A stretch of 42,836 nucleotides of DNA from Bacteroidota bacterium (GTDB lineage: Bacteria > Bacteroidota > Bacteroidia > Chitinophagales > Chitinophagaceae), in contig JAGWRO010000058.1 of the NCBI GenBank assembly GCA_028876495.1, positions 1-42,836 of the forward strand, written 5' to 3'. Positions 33,586 to 41,137 of the stretch are shown in pieces. A model generated the notes under the pieces. It made no database searches, had not been told where the DNA came from, and worked only from the letters and a program-made list of their open reading frames with translations. Both the position numbers and the translations under genes were made by a program. The number at the start of each line of letters is the position of its first letter. The first letter of the stretch is position 1.

Positions 33586-34359
33586 TTACTTATTTGGCAC
33601 TAACTTGTCACAGTATTGGCTCCAATTAACAAGATCATTATTAACAAACATAAAATCTGCCCAGGCTAAAACTTCGTTTCTGAAATTAGCTTCATATAAG
33701 TTGGCAAACTTAAACCCCTTCTCTCTTAAAAATAGTAGCACCTCATCTAACTCCGGCAGGTTTTTATATAAAGGATAAATAGTAATTTCCGTTAAAATAA
33801 TGCTTACATTAGGAAGCATATTCAATGCGCCTTTTAGAACTTCCAAATCGAATCCTTGCGTATCTATTTTTAAAACATCAATTTTTTTAATGTCATGCGT
33901 CATGCAAAAATCGTCTACCGTTGTTAACTCTATTTCTCTGGTTTCTATGATCTCCCCAAAGTGTATTTTGCTGCCATTTTCTAAAAATGAGGACATCACA
34001 TTATATTCATTGTCGTGAAATATTAACCTTGATTTTTCAGCCCCAAACGCAATATTATGTAAATGAACATTCCCAGTGTGCTTATATAATTGCTGTAAGT
34101 AATTAAATGTTTCTATCCCCGGCTCAAATGCATATATTATACTTTCAGGGAACTTTGCCCTGAAGCCCTTTATTGTTTGACCGGTATTAGCGCCAATATC
34201 AAATATTACAGGATCAGGTTTATTGAGTATTCTTTCAATGTCTAAATGTTGCTGTTTATACTCTACAGGTTTAATTTCTACCGGCTTTCGTATTCTGTAA
34301 AACCTGATACCCATTTTTTCTGAAGCCCAATGAATAAATAGTTTGATCTTTTTCAACAT
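33586..34359 (-). CDS. FkbM-family SAM-dependent methyltransferase
   Basis: This 257-residue protein has SAM motif I VIFDIGANTGQTIKGF at about 51-66, motif II YAFEPG and the FkbM signature DVLKIDTQGFDLEVLKGA near 170-187. ILTEITIYPLY is the final strand. The NTGQT form of motif I is shared with the 35443-36228 product, so these two are closer to each other than to the other FkbM proteins. The gene lies between the exporter ATPase and permease genes. Methylation of the glycan before export, perhaps at its end, is an inference from the known link between capping and Wzt recognition. Confidence 0.92.
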   Translation of the reverse strand: MLKKIKLFIHWASEKMGIRFYRIRKPVEIKPVEYKQQHLDIERILNKPDPVIFDIGANTGQTIKGFRAKFPESIIYAFEPGIETFNYLQQLYKHTGNVHLHNIAFGAEKSRLIFHDNEYNVMSSFLENGSKIHFGEIIETREIELTTVDDFCMTHDIKKIDVLKIDTQGFDLEVLKGALNMLPNVSIILTEITIYPLYKNLPELDEVLLFLREKGFKFANLYEANFRNEVLAWADFMFVNNDLVNWSQYCDKLVPNK

Positions 34360-34415
34360 TTATTACGTATTATTTCTTCTTAACTCGATTCTTAAATATC
34401 AAATCTTGTTACTCC

Positions 34416-34534
34416 GGTAAACGAACAAATAATCCGGAAATTTATTTTTAATCCACGTCCAGCCCCGTTGGTTGCCTGTCATTTTTTTTATTCATTTGAA
34501 CAGTAAACAAACAAATAATCAGGATTTTTATTTT
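34416..34534. repeat. Pair of imperfect direct repeats downstream of the permease gene
   Basis: Two roughly 33-35 bp segments (34416-34450 and 34502-34534) share the pattern GTAAACRAACAAATAATC followed by a T-rich tail, with a few mismatches. They enclose about 51 bp. The second copy ends 1 bp before the permease stop codon. They could be a remnant of a duplication or insertion. No coding potential is seen. Confidence 0.6.
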
Positions 34535-34535
34535 C

Positions 34536-35414
34536 CTACACTGTATCCATAAAGGTCCTTTCTACCTTGCTAAAAATTAATAACCCCAAAAATAAAATAG
34601 CAGCAATTACCCCGGTGCTGTATAAGAGGGTACCCGCGGTAAAACTGCCCTGGCCAAAAAGGACATAGCGCCATGATTCAACTATCGGTGTCAGCGGGTT
34701 CCATTGAATCCATCGTGCATAGGATTTTCCTTTTAAAAATGATAGAGGGTAAACGATAGGGGTAGCATACATCAGCAGTTGCACGGCGAAACCAACCAGT
34801 ACGGTAAGATCACGGTACTTGGTAGTTAGTGAAGAAATAATGATACCAAGTCCCAGCCCCAGCCCCGCCATCATCAAAATTAATACAGGAATCCAAAGCC
34901 AGGTAATTCCAAAATGAATGGGATACCCCCTGAACGAATAGAAGGCCATCATTGCCAGCAACAGCAAGAACTGTATGCCAAATTTTACCATGTTCGATAA
35001 TACATTCGACAAAGGAATCACCAGCCTGGGAAAATAAACTTTCCCGAAAATGCCTGCATTGGCCACAAAGGTGTTGGAAGTGGAATTGAGGCAACTGGCA
35101 AAATAATTCCAGATGGTAATTCCGCTCATGTAAAACAAAACAGGAGGAACAGCATCTGTAGGTATGTTGGCAATCTTTCCAAATATCAGCAGGAACATGA
35201 TCGTGGTAAAAATGGGTTGTATTATATGCCACAGCGGCCCGAGGATCGTTTGTTTGTATTGGGCAATAAAATCTCTTTTTACAAACAGCAATAACAGGTC
35301 TCGGTACCGCCACACTTCCTTTAAGTTAAGGTCAAGCAAATGAGCCTTAGGCTGGATCACCATATCCCATTCTTCTTTAGCAGCTATGGAGGTATCTTCG
35401 GTATTTTGTATCAA
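34536..35414 (-). CDS. ABC polysaccharide exporter permease (Wzm-type)
   Basis: This 292-residue protein has a charged N-terminal segment (LKEVWRYRDLLLLFVKRDF), then about six membrane helices starting near residue 60. YKQTILGPLWHIIQPIFTT is the conserved ABC2 exporter motif just before helix 1. FGQGSFTAG and SKVERTFMDTV mark the end, where Wzm proteins carry a short cytoplasmic tail. It forms the membrane channel for the Wzt ATPase at 32197-33483 and moves lipid-linked glycan across the inner membrane. An FkbM gene separates the two partners. A further FkbM gene lies 28 nt upstream. Confidence 0.95.
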   Translation of the reverse strand: MIQNTEDTSIAAKEEWDMVIQPKAHLLDLNLKEVWRYRDLLLLFVKRDFIAQYKQTILGPLWHIIQPIFTTIMFLLIFGKIANIPTDAVPPVLFYMSGITIWNYFASCLNSTSNTFVANAGIFGKVYFPRLVIPLSNVLSNMVKFGIQFLLLLAMMAFYSFRGYPIHFGITWLWIPVLILMMAGLGLGLGIIISSLTTKYRDLTVLVGFAVQLLMYATPIVYPLSFLKGKSYARWIQWNPLTPIVESWRYVLFGQGSFTAGTLLYSTGVIAAILFLGLLIFSKVERTFMDTV

Positions 35415-35442
35415 TTCAATTTTTTGGTACTTGTAAATTTAA

Positions 35443-36228
35443 TTATGAGCCGGTCAATTTAGATATTGAGCGCTTCATAAATAAGGCGTTCGCATAAAGT
35501 AATATCTTATTTGCAGTATACATTTTCTCAAATAAACCTGATAATCCATAACCATAATTTTCAAGTTCATCGATTACGTTAGTTATATAGGTGTGTTGCA
35601 AATCCTGCTTATTAAATCCAACCTCGATATAGAGTATGTCAATTAACTGATTCTCCAAACAATGCTTAGCTCCCTTTAAAACTTTAAGTTCATACCCTTC
35701 CGTATCTGATTTAAAGAAATGGATTCCTGAAATATATTGTTGTTTTACAAAGTTATCAACTGTATCTATTTTGATAATTTCAGAATTAGCTCCTTTCGCT
35801 TTGGCCATTTCATTCACAGCAACATCAAGGGAATTCCATTCAGAATTTTCACGAAGAAATATTTCCATTTCACCCGTATTTTCACCAAAAGCAAAATTGA
35901 ACGAATTTATATTCTTGTATTCCTTTGTGTTCCCGTATAATGATTCATAAGTTTTTTTAACCGGTTCAAAACAATATATAGTTGAATTAGGAAAATAGCC
36001 GCGTATTTTTTTTGCGGTCTGTCCGACATTAGCCCCTATGTCAAAGCAACAGATCGGTTCTTCTTTATCAACTACACTTTTAAGGATATGGTGAAAATCA
36101 AGCTTATTAAGGGTACCGAAATCAATAAAATTGTAGGCGTTACTTACATTGATGAGGTTCTTAAAATAGCTGTTTTTTACAAGTCTGTAACCTAATTTAG
36201 CTAACAAAAACTTTATGATTGATTTCAA
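35443..36228 (-). CDS. FkbM-family SAM-dependent methyltransferase
   Basis: This 261-residue protein has SAM motif I CCFDIGANVGQTAKKI at about 60-75, motif II IYCFEPVKKTYESL and the signature FFKSDTEGYELKVLKGA near 178-194. ILYIEVGFNKQD follows. Asp in KSDTEG replaces the more common KIDxEG pattern only slightly. N-terminal residues 1-58 are poorly conserved. It is the third FkbM gene of the exporter segment. An upstream gene for a different methyltransferase starts 46 nt away, so it lies near the 5' end of the whole operon. Confidence 0.9.
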   Translation of the reverse strand: MKSIIKFLLAKLGYRLVKNSYFKNLINVSNAYNFIDFGTLNKLDFHHILKSVVDKEEPICCFDIGANVGQTAKKIRGYFPNSTIYCFEPVKKTYESLYGNTKEYKNINSFNFAFGENTGEMEIFLRENSEWNSLDVAVNEMAKAKGANSEIIKIDTVDNFVKQQYISGIHFFKSDTEGYELKVLKGAKHCLENQLIDILYIEVGFNKQDLQHTYITNVIDELENYGYGLSGLFEKMYTANKILLYANALFMKRSISKLTGS

Positions 36229-36273
36229 TTAAAAGGTTGTAGTTGTAATGAGATGTTAGTTTAAAAAATACCG

Positions 36274-36969
36274 TTAAAAAAGGATGCCAAGCCCATTATA
36301 ATAAGGATAATTATAAAACCTTTTACCGGTTTTCTTTGCAATATTTCTTACTGCTTTTTTAACGGAAGAAAAACTTTCTGTATCATGAAAAAGGGTGCAA
36401 TTTGAATGTTCAGCAGCCCAAAGTCCACACTCATAGGTATCTTCGTAAGTATGTATAATATCGACATGAATTAAGTCGTAAGTAAGGTCGTGATCTTTAA
36501 TAAAATCTTTGTAATCGTTTTTAATTAAGGTGATATTTTTAAAATCTTTTAAATTGGCAGAAGCCACTTCAAATACATTTCCCTTAAAACCTGCATGAAG
36601 ATCTCCGGTAAATAAATCCACACCGGTAACTTTATCAAAATAATTGGCGAATACCGCTGTTGAATACCCATATTCTACTCCGAATTCAAGACAAGACTCA
36701 CATTTTATTTCACTTTGGCTTATCACATCCCCAATAATTAATTCCAATCCTTTCCAGGCTGAGAAATTACGGGTAGGCAAATTATGAAAGGATTTTAATT
36801 CTTTGGGCATGTAAGTTCTGATTCCATCAACATACTGATCTTTAACATGTTGTAATCTCTTGTATACCACGCGCAATGCCTTGTATAATTGAGGATTATT
36901 ATTTTCAAGCGACTTTACCAATTGCATAGATATAGAATTGCATGCACTGTATTTTCCGGTTCGAACCAT
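36274..36969 (-). CDS. Class I SAM methyltransferase (Methyltransf_24-like)
   Basis: This 231-residue protein has SAM motif I CLEFGVEYGYST at about 93-104, VTGVDLF as motif II and the motif IV region DLIHVDIIHTYEDTYE near 165-180. LFHDTESF follows. The HVD-H-YED arrangement is typical of the Methyltransf_24 group often found in glycan and antibiotic loci. It is the first gene of the minus-strand glycan block, before a repeat-rich gap. The start is uncertain: Met15 (at 36925-36927) is an alternative, and neither start has a strong ribosome-binding site. Confidence 0.83.
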   Translation of the reverse strand: MVRTGKYSACNSISMQLVKSLENNNPQLYKALRVVYKRLQHVKDQYVDGIRTYMPKELKSFHNLPTRNFSAWKGLELIIGDVISQSEIKCESCLEFGVEYGYSTAVFANYFDKVTGVDLFTGDLHAGFKGNVFEVASANLKDFKNITLIKNDYKDFIKDHDLTYDLIHVDIIHTYEDTYECGLWAAEHSNCTLFHDTESFSSVKKAVRNIAKKTGKRFYNYPYYNGLGILF

Positions 36970-36990
36970 GGCTCAGCACTGGCTGCCCCT

Positions 36991-37237
36991 TCATCATTCA
37001 ATGTTCCTTGTTCGATATTCATTATTCAAACTCTAACTCTTAACTCCTAAACACCCTTCGTCAGGCCCAGGATGACATTCACTAAACCGGAAATTTAAAC
37101 TCATAACTGATAACCTTCAACTGATAACTTTTAACTCCTAAACACCCTTCGACAAGCTCAGGATGACATTAAGTTAGCCGAAACTTATAACTTATGACTT
37201 AAACCTTTAAACTTTCAACACCCTTTCAACAAGCTGT
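36991..37237. repeat. Mixed dispersed repeats (families D and A) upstream of the glycan block
   Basis: This stretch holds a family D copy (TTCCTTGTTCGATATTCATT near 37003-37024) and inverted family A cores at 37052-37076 (CTTCGTCAGGCCCAGG variant) and 37143-37168 (CTTCGACAAGCTCAGG). A decayed third family A copy lies near 37217-37235. Between them are AT-rich, low-complexity TAACT-type strings. No gene is seen. The promoter of the glycan block may lie here, but no TAnnTTTG element was recognised on the minus strand. Confidence 0.8.
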
Positions 37238-37256
37238 GTAAAATTTCTTCAATTAA

Positions 37257-37715
37257 TTATTCTTCACCTGCATTTCGCAATATTTCCTCTATTATTTTCG
37301 GGTTTATTCTAAATCCAATTTCAGCTAATTGTAAGACTTTTTGTTTCAATGAATTTATTAGACCTTTTTCTTTTAGCTTAAATAAGACACCCAATGTGCC
37401 TGTTATTTTAAATCCTAATGCAATTGCCTCTTTTCTTGCTTTTAAATCATCAATGATTAAAATTACATCGTCAAAACTGTAGGCTAATGCAATAGCTGAG
37501 GCTTCCCCCGGATCTAATGTAAGCGATAATACGGCTTGAATGGTTATATTGAGTGGTTCCTGTATAAGTATCCAATCTGGTAATGCAAGCTGAAATTCTT
37601 CTTCGATTTTTTTTGTAATATAGATTTGATGGTATAAATCCTGAATTTCATCAAATAAATGCATTTTCTGAATTGCAATAAGAAAACTCGTATCTGCAAT
37701 TACGATCCTAGGCAT
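37257..37715 (-). CDS. PIN-like DUF3368 toxin of a type II toxin-antitoxin pair
   Basis: This 152-residue protein has the PIN-like N-terminal strand MPRIVIADTSFLIAI with Asp8. LTLDPGEASAIALA near 84-97 carries the next acidic residues, and VILIIDDLKARKEA near 105-118 the final Asp pair. GFKITGTLGVLFKLKEKGLI is the DUF3368 hallmark. PIN-type toxins act as RNases, but the target is unknown. The gene overlaps the UPF0175 antitoxin gene by 8 nt, the standard order with antitoxin first. Confidence 0.9.
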   Translation of the reverse strand: MPRIVIADTSFLIAIQKMHLFDEIQDLYHQIYITKKIEEEFQLALPDWILIQEPLNITIQAVLSLTLDPGEASAIALAYSFDDVILIIDDLKARKEAIALGFKITGTLGVLFKLKEKGLINSLKQKVLQLAEIGFRINPKIIEEILRNAGEE

Positions 37716-37935
37716 TTGAAATATCTGATTTCAAATCATTTAAAGATTCTCCAAATGCTGAGACACCATAATGCCCTAATATTTCAATAAAAGCCCTTTT
37801 TGAAATGCCCGCAATTTCCGCTGCCTGGCCTGCTGATAATATAGCATCCTCATAAAGCTTTGCTGCAAGATAGATTTGCACGTCAAATGTTTTGGTATTT
37901 ATTTGGGGAGGAATATTTATAGTTAGAGTGTCCAT
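37708..37935 (-). CDS. UPF0175-family antitoxin
   Basis: This 75-residue protein has the UPF0175 pattern: LAAKLYEDAILSAGQAAEIAGISKRAFIEIL at about 28-58, then a GVS-type tail near LGHYGVSAF. The segment SAGQAAEIAGIS is a small helix-turn-helix-like unit. Members neutralise DUF3368 toxins and probably repress their own operon. It directly precedes and overlaps the toxin gene by 8 nt. A weak -7-like element lies 22 bp upstream of its start. Confidence 0.9.
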   Translation of the reverse strand: MDTLTINIPPQINTKTFDVQIYLAAKLYEDAILSAGQAAEIAGISKRAFIEILGHYGVSAFGESLNDLKSDISNA

Positions 37936-37956
37936 TTTATTTTTTTATTTATTACT

Positions 37957-37964
37957 CAAAATTA
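37957..37964 (-). promoter_or_regulatory. Possible Bacteroidota -7 element for the UPF0175/DUF3368 pair
   Basis: The minus strand reads TAATTTTG, matching TAnnTTTG, and lies 22 bp before the antitoxin start. No convincing -33 element was found. The surrounding DNA is AT-rich, so a chance match is quite possible. Confidence 0.3.
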
Positions 37965-38108
37965 AAGCCTTTTTTCAGAATATCCCCTTTTCTTGATAAC
38001 ACGAATTTTAGCAAATATATTTTCAGCAAAATTTGTTTGTTAACTGTATTTAAATAGATTAATATCAATCAAACTATGAACTATGAACTATGAACTTTGA
38101 ACTCCAAA

Positions 38109-38134
38109 CACCCTTCGACAGGCTCAGGGTGACA
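38109..38134. repeat. Family A repeat, single inverted copy
   Basis: CACCCTTCGACAGGCTCAGG followed by GTGACA is a full-length, undamaged family A core in the reverse orientation. It sits alone in the 531-bp gap between the toxin-antitoxin pair and the LmbE gene. Confidence 0.9.
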
Positions 38135-38192
38135 ACTTACTAACCTTAACGCTTAACTCTTAAACCTTCTTTCTTTCTACTTCAAAAAAAAG

Positions 38193-38430
38193 TTTTACCA
38201 CTAAGACACTAAGGACTCAAAGGGAGAAATACTTTGCATTTCATATTTCGAAGAAATGATTCTTTCGTGCTCTTTGTACCTTCGTGGTTGACTTCTTTTT
38301 CTTCTCTTCCTTTGCCCCTTTGTGTCTTCGTGGCCAACTTCTTCAATCTCCCTTTTTCTTCTCTTCCTTTGAGTCTTTGTGACTTCGTGGCCCCTCTTCC
38401 TCTTTCTATCGTTCAGGCCGCCAAAGGCAA
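38193..38430. repeat. Family C palindromic repeat and related fragments
   Basis: TTTACCACTAAGACACTAAGG (38193-38214) is answered by CTTTGTACCTTCGTGGTTGA near 38272-38292, with TTTCGAAGAAA in the middle. This gives an imperfect palindrome of about 100 bp. Two further right-arm fragments (CCTTTGTGTCTTCGTGGCC and CTTTGTGACTTCGTGGCC types) follow up to about 38395. A plus-strand ORF across this region is repeat-derived and not a gene. The rest of the gap to 38466 shows nothing recognisable. Confidence 0.75.
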
Positions 38431-38466
38431 GCGTCCTGACCAGTTAACCATCCTCACATTGGCACA

Positions 38467-39234
38467 TCAGCTAATCAGCACATTAGACTCCTTCTTCCCC
38501 ACTATCCTCACAAATCCCTCCGCAGCTTTCACCCCCAGTTCGCGCCCGCGAAAATCTTCCATAGCCGCATGGCCGCATTCGTATATTCCCGGCGGATCCT
38601 GGCTTACATGACAATAAACCGCTAGTTTCTTTTGCTCCTGTGTATCCGTAATGTCTACATAATCAGTTGGATGAAAAATAAGCGTTTGTTCACCTATGCA
38701 CACCTCAAAAAAGTAAAGCGAAAATTGTTGCGGCTCCTGTATCCAGCTTTGGATGGTCAGCAAACTTGCCGATTGGTGGTCTTTATGCGAATCCAAAGGC
38801 CAGTGAGTAAATACGATATCCGGCTTTTCATCCATGATCAGTTGTTTAATACGACTTACCCATTCATTGTTCACTATGGAATCACCATCTATCTGACCGG
38901 CAAATATGGGTTTTGCATTCAGCACTTTGCAGGCATTGATCGCTTCCTGTTTGCGGATGGCAGCCGCCTCATCATGGCTCTTACCGGGAATACCGGCTTC
39001 GCCGGTAGTTAAATAAATGATCGTTACCTCGTGGCCGGCATGTCTCAACTTAGCCAGGGTTCCGCCGCACCCGCTCTCCGGGTCATCGGGATGTCCGCCA
39101 ACACAAACAATTTTCTTTTTTGCCTCCGGCGTATTCCGGGATTCCTTATTAAAAAGGGAAGGCAGGGTCACCAGGCCAAGGCCCAGTGCTCCTGTATTTT
39201 TTATAAACCCGCGGCGTGTGTTGGTGGTGGACAT
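38467..39234 (-). CDS. PIG-L/LmbE-family deacetylase with Tat-type signal
   Basis: This 255-residue protein begins MSTTNTRRGFIKNTGALGLG, a twin-arginine leader with a hydrophobic stretch, so export by the Tat system is likely. GGHPDDPESGCGGTLA at about 46-61 is the zinc-binding motif, with His48, Asp50 and Asp51. THWPLDSHKDHQSAS near 134-148 gives the third ligand region. The family removes N-acetyl groups from sugars such as GlcNAc-containing lipids and glycans. It may act on extracytoplasmic glycan. It stands alone between repeat-filled gaps, and a link with the polysaccharide locus is only positional. Confidence 0.92.
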   Translation of the reverse strand: MSTTNTRRGFIKNTGALGLGLVTLPSLFNKESRNTPEAKKKIVCVGGHPDDPESGCGGTLAKLRHAGHEVTIIYLTTGEAGIPGKSHDEAAAIRKQEAINACKVLNAKPIFAGQIDGDSIVNNEWVSRIKQLIMDEKPDIVFTHWPLDSHKDHQSASLLTIQSWIQEPQQFSLYFFEVCIGEQTLIFHPTDYVDITDTQEQKKLAVYCHVSQDPPGIYECGHAAMEDFRGRELGVKAAEGFVRIVGKKESNVLIS

Positions 39235-39265
39235 GATTAAAATTTATTTGACCAATAAAAACTTT

Positions 39266-39420
39266 TTGTATTTCATTTTTGTGCTCTTTGTGCCTTTGCG
39301 GTTACTTTTCTTCCCTCCTGAGCCCGTCGAAGGACTTTTATTTCGCAGAAATAATCTTTGTGCCCTTAGCGCCTTTGTGGTATCCCTTTTTCTCTTTGTC
39401 CTCTGAGCCTGTCGAAGGGT
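39266..39420. repeat. Composite: family A copies inserted in family C-type repeats
   Basis: Family C-like right arms (TTTGTGCCTTTGCGGTTAC near 39286 and CCTTTGTGGTATCCC near 39372) alternate with family A cores at 39317-39333 and 39401-39419. The middle piece TTTCGCAGAAATAAT resembles the central hairpin of family C. The pattern suggests family A insertion into an older family C element. No gene is seen in the remaining gap up to 39541. Confidence 0.7.
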
Positions 39421-39541
39421 TTTAAGAGTTGAAAATGTTAGAGATTACAGTAAATCAATAAATAACCTGAATTGTTATTCTTAAATCCCCAATGAATATT
39501 GGAAGGAAAGGCGTAAAGTTAAAAGTTATCCATAGCCAACT

Positions 39542-40177
39542 TTAGAATGAAGCAAATAATTTTTGGGGACTACGTACCATTTCAACTATCCTGGATTCTA
39601 TTTGTTTCCATACAATAGGCTGGTTGTGAAATTGAACATCCACATCAAAATTAATATCTTCAAAATAGCACAACGATTTGAGTGCAATCACTGAGTTGTT
39701 ATTTGGATATTTTTTTCCAAAAAAATCAAGCATTTGTTGTAAAGAAAAATAACCAGATAGAAAGGCAACATCTGCATAATCTTTTAGCCTGGTGCCATTT
39801 CCAACAATTGCATTTAATTTCATGGCAGCAATATCTTCCATTCCTGCCATCCTGATTCCTTCTTCTGTAAAAGTATCCCTAAGCCACTTGTATTGATGGC
39901 TGATAATATCTACTTTAATATTATTTACTGTGCCCATTAATGCATTTCTGAATCTTGTCTGAACTTTAAAATCATAATTGTTTTCTAAAAACTCTGCCAT
40001 CCTTTCAGAATCAAAAGGATTCGAAGAAAAAAGATCAATATCAATGCTTTTTCTATGGCCAATTTGCATTGCCAATGCTGTACCGCCCACCAATACAAAA
40101 TCATTCAACTCCTGGTGCTTACAAAGCTGTCGGATTAATCTAAAAAATTCCGGGCTAACCGTTTCCGTGTATAACAT
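39542..40177 (-). CDS. AbiEii/AbiGii-type nucleotidyltransferase toxin
   Basis: This 211-residue protein has the nucleotidyltransferase core FVLVGGTALAMQIGHR at 27-42, followed by IDIDLFS with Asp46 and Asp48. It is the AbiEii toxin fold. Further support comes from DIAAMKLNAIVGNGTRLKDYAD near 115-140. Relatives modify RNA (MenA/AbiEii block tRNA or translation) and can protect against phage or act as toxin-antitoxin systems. It overlaps the upstream DUF6922 gene by 43 nt, so the two are translated from one message. The start is the Met just before YTETVSPEFF, and a later start is less likely. Confidence 0.92.
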   Translation of the reverse strand: MLYTETVSPEFFRLIRQLCKHQELNDFVLVGGTALAMQIGHRKSIDIDLFSSNPFDSERMAEFLENNYDFKVQTRFRNALMGTVNNIKVDIISHQYKWLRDTFTEEGIRMAGMEDIAAMKLNAIVGNGTRLKDYADVAFLSGYFSLQQMLDFFGKKYPNNNSVIALKSLCYFEDINFDVDVQFHNQPIVWKQIESRIVEMVRSPQKLFASF

Positions 40178-40428
40178 TTCAATTCGTTGAGCGGAATATC
40201 AAAATAAATATTGACAAAAGCAATGTCTCTTTTTTCCAAATATGGGATTTGTCTTATAATACTTTTTAGTTCCTGAATTCCATAATGATCTGTTACTTCT
40301 TTGATCGCATTTAGAGACCCACGTTGTATTACACGTTCCACTATCAATTGCTTATGCCTGTTCCAGTCTAATTTAGAAATATCAATATCCCAGAAGAGCG
40401 AAGAGGAGATGTTGGAAGAAACTACCAT
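40135..40428 (-). CDS. DUF6922-like protein, probable antitoxin of the AbiEii-type pair
   Basis: This 97-residue protein has LFWDIDISKLDWNRHKQLIVERV at about 11-33, then a GSLNAIKEVTDHYG segment and LEKRDIAFVNIYFDIPL. The wording FWD, LD, H, IxERV, RG and YG matches the DUF6922 family that regularly precedes AbiEii-like toxins in Bacteroidota. It probably neutralises the toxin and may bind DNA. The 43-nt overlap with the toxin gene is long and points to strict coupling. Confidence 0.85.
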   Translation of the reverse strand: MVVSSNISSSLFWDIDISKLDWNRHKQLIVERVIQRGSLNAIKEVTDHYGIQELKSIIRQIPYLEKRDIAFVNIYFDIPLNELKCYTRKRLARNFLD

Positions 40429-40439
40429 TTTAAAATATT

Positions 40440-40748
40440 TTTGTGGTCAACTTTTTTCTTTATACGCTACAATAGGGTTTACCACTAAGGCTCTAAGGAC
40501 TCTAAGGCAGAAAAACTTTGTATTTCATTATTTCGAAGAAATAATTCCTTCGTGCTCTTTGTGTCTTGGTGGTTAACTTTTTCTTTTGCTTCACAATAGG
40601 GTTTACCACTAAGACTCTAAGGACACTAAGGCAGAAAAACTTTGTACTTCATTATTTCGAAGAAATAATTCCTTAGTGCTCTTGGTGTCTTGGTGGTCAA
40701 CTTTTTCTTTTGCTTCACAATAGGGTTTACCACTAAGGCTCTAAGGGC
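40440..40748. repeat. Family C: 124-bp tandem repeat, two full units plus partial ends
   Basis: Unit 1 spans 40471-40594 and unit 2 spans 40595-40718. A third begins at 40719 and breaks off after about 30 bp. A remnant of a preceding unit occupies 40440-40470. Each unit has ACCACTAAGG-type left arms, TTGTGTCTTGGTGGT-type right arms and a perfect central hairpin ATTATTTC-GAA-GAAATAAT (40527-40545 and 40651-40669). The array fills the gap between the DUF6922 gene and the broken PIN gene. It has no coding potential. Confidence 0.9.
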
Positions 40749-40761
40749 AAATAAAGCTTTC

Positions 40762-41137
40762 TTAAATTATTCTCAATTGAAGTTCTTTAACTTTTTTAAA
40801 TCCTTTATCAGCGGTTATCAATATTGCGTTATTGATAATTGCGGTTGCTGCTATGATTGCATCCGGTAGTTTTAGTTTATAGGTATTTCTGATTTCTATG
40901 ATTTTATTTTTAAGAATAATATCTGAAGATAGTAAATCCAGCACCTTAATGATTGATACAAAAGCATCAAACCACTTCTATATCATTCAAAGACAAGCTT
41001 GAAAAAGATTTGAACTCTAATTCATTTATCACTGAAATAAAGATGGAATCCGCATTATTAGTTGCTTCTGTTACACTCGCATTTTCATTTAATAAGGCAA
41101 TAATTGCATTAGTGTCAAGAAGTAATCTTATTCCCAT
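40762..41137 (-). pseudogene. VapC-like PIN-domain toxin, frameshifted
   Basis: The N-terminal half starts at ATG 41135-41137 and reads MGIRLLLDTNAIIALLNE, then SVINELEFKSFSS, and stops at a TGA about 57 codons on (near 40966-40968). The C-terminal half continues in another frame as FDAFVSIIKVLDLL, LKLPDAIIAATA and ITADKGF. Removing one T from the GTTT at the junction joins them into a 124-residue protein. It would hold all four PIN acidic residues (the Asp in LLLD, the Glu in NELEF, and the Asp in LPDA and TADKG). PIN toxins cleave RNA. A start at GTG (40942-40944) would make only the second half. The antitoxin gene upstream is intact. A sequencing error is possible. Confidence 0.85.

Noticed and set aside
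34810-35313. 167-residue minus-strand ORF in another frame of the permease gene
   Set aside because: It is Cys- and His-rich shadow translation of the Wzm coding sequence, which has a full ABC2 layout.
38234-38611. 125-residue plus-strand ORF
   Set aside because: It consists of family C repeat translation and antisense LmbE sequence.
39017-39406. 129-residue plus-strand ORF
   Set aside because: It is antisense to the LmbE gene, then repeat-derived.
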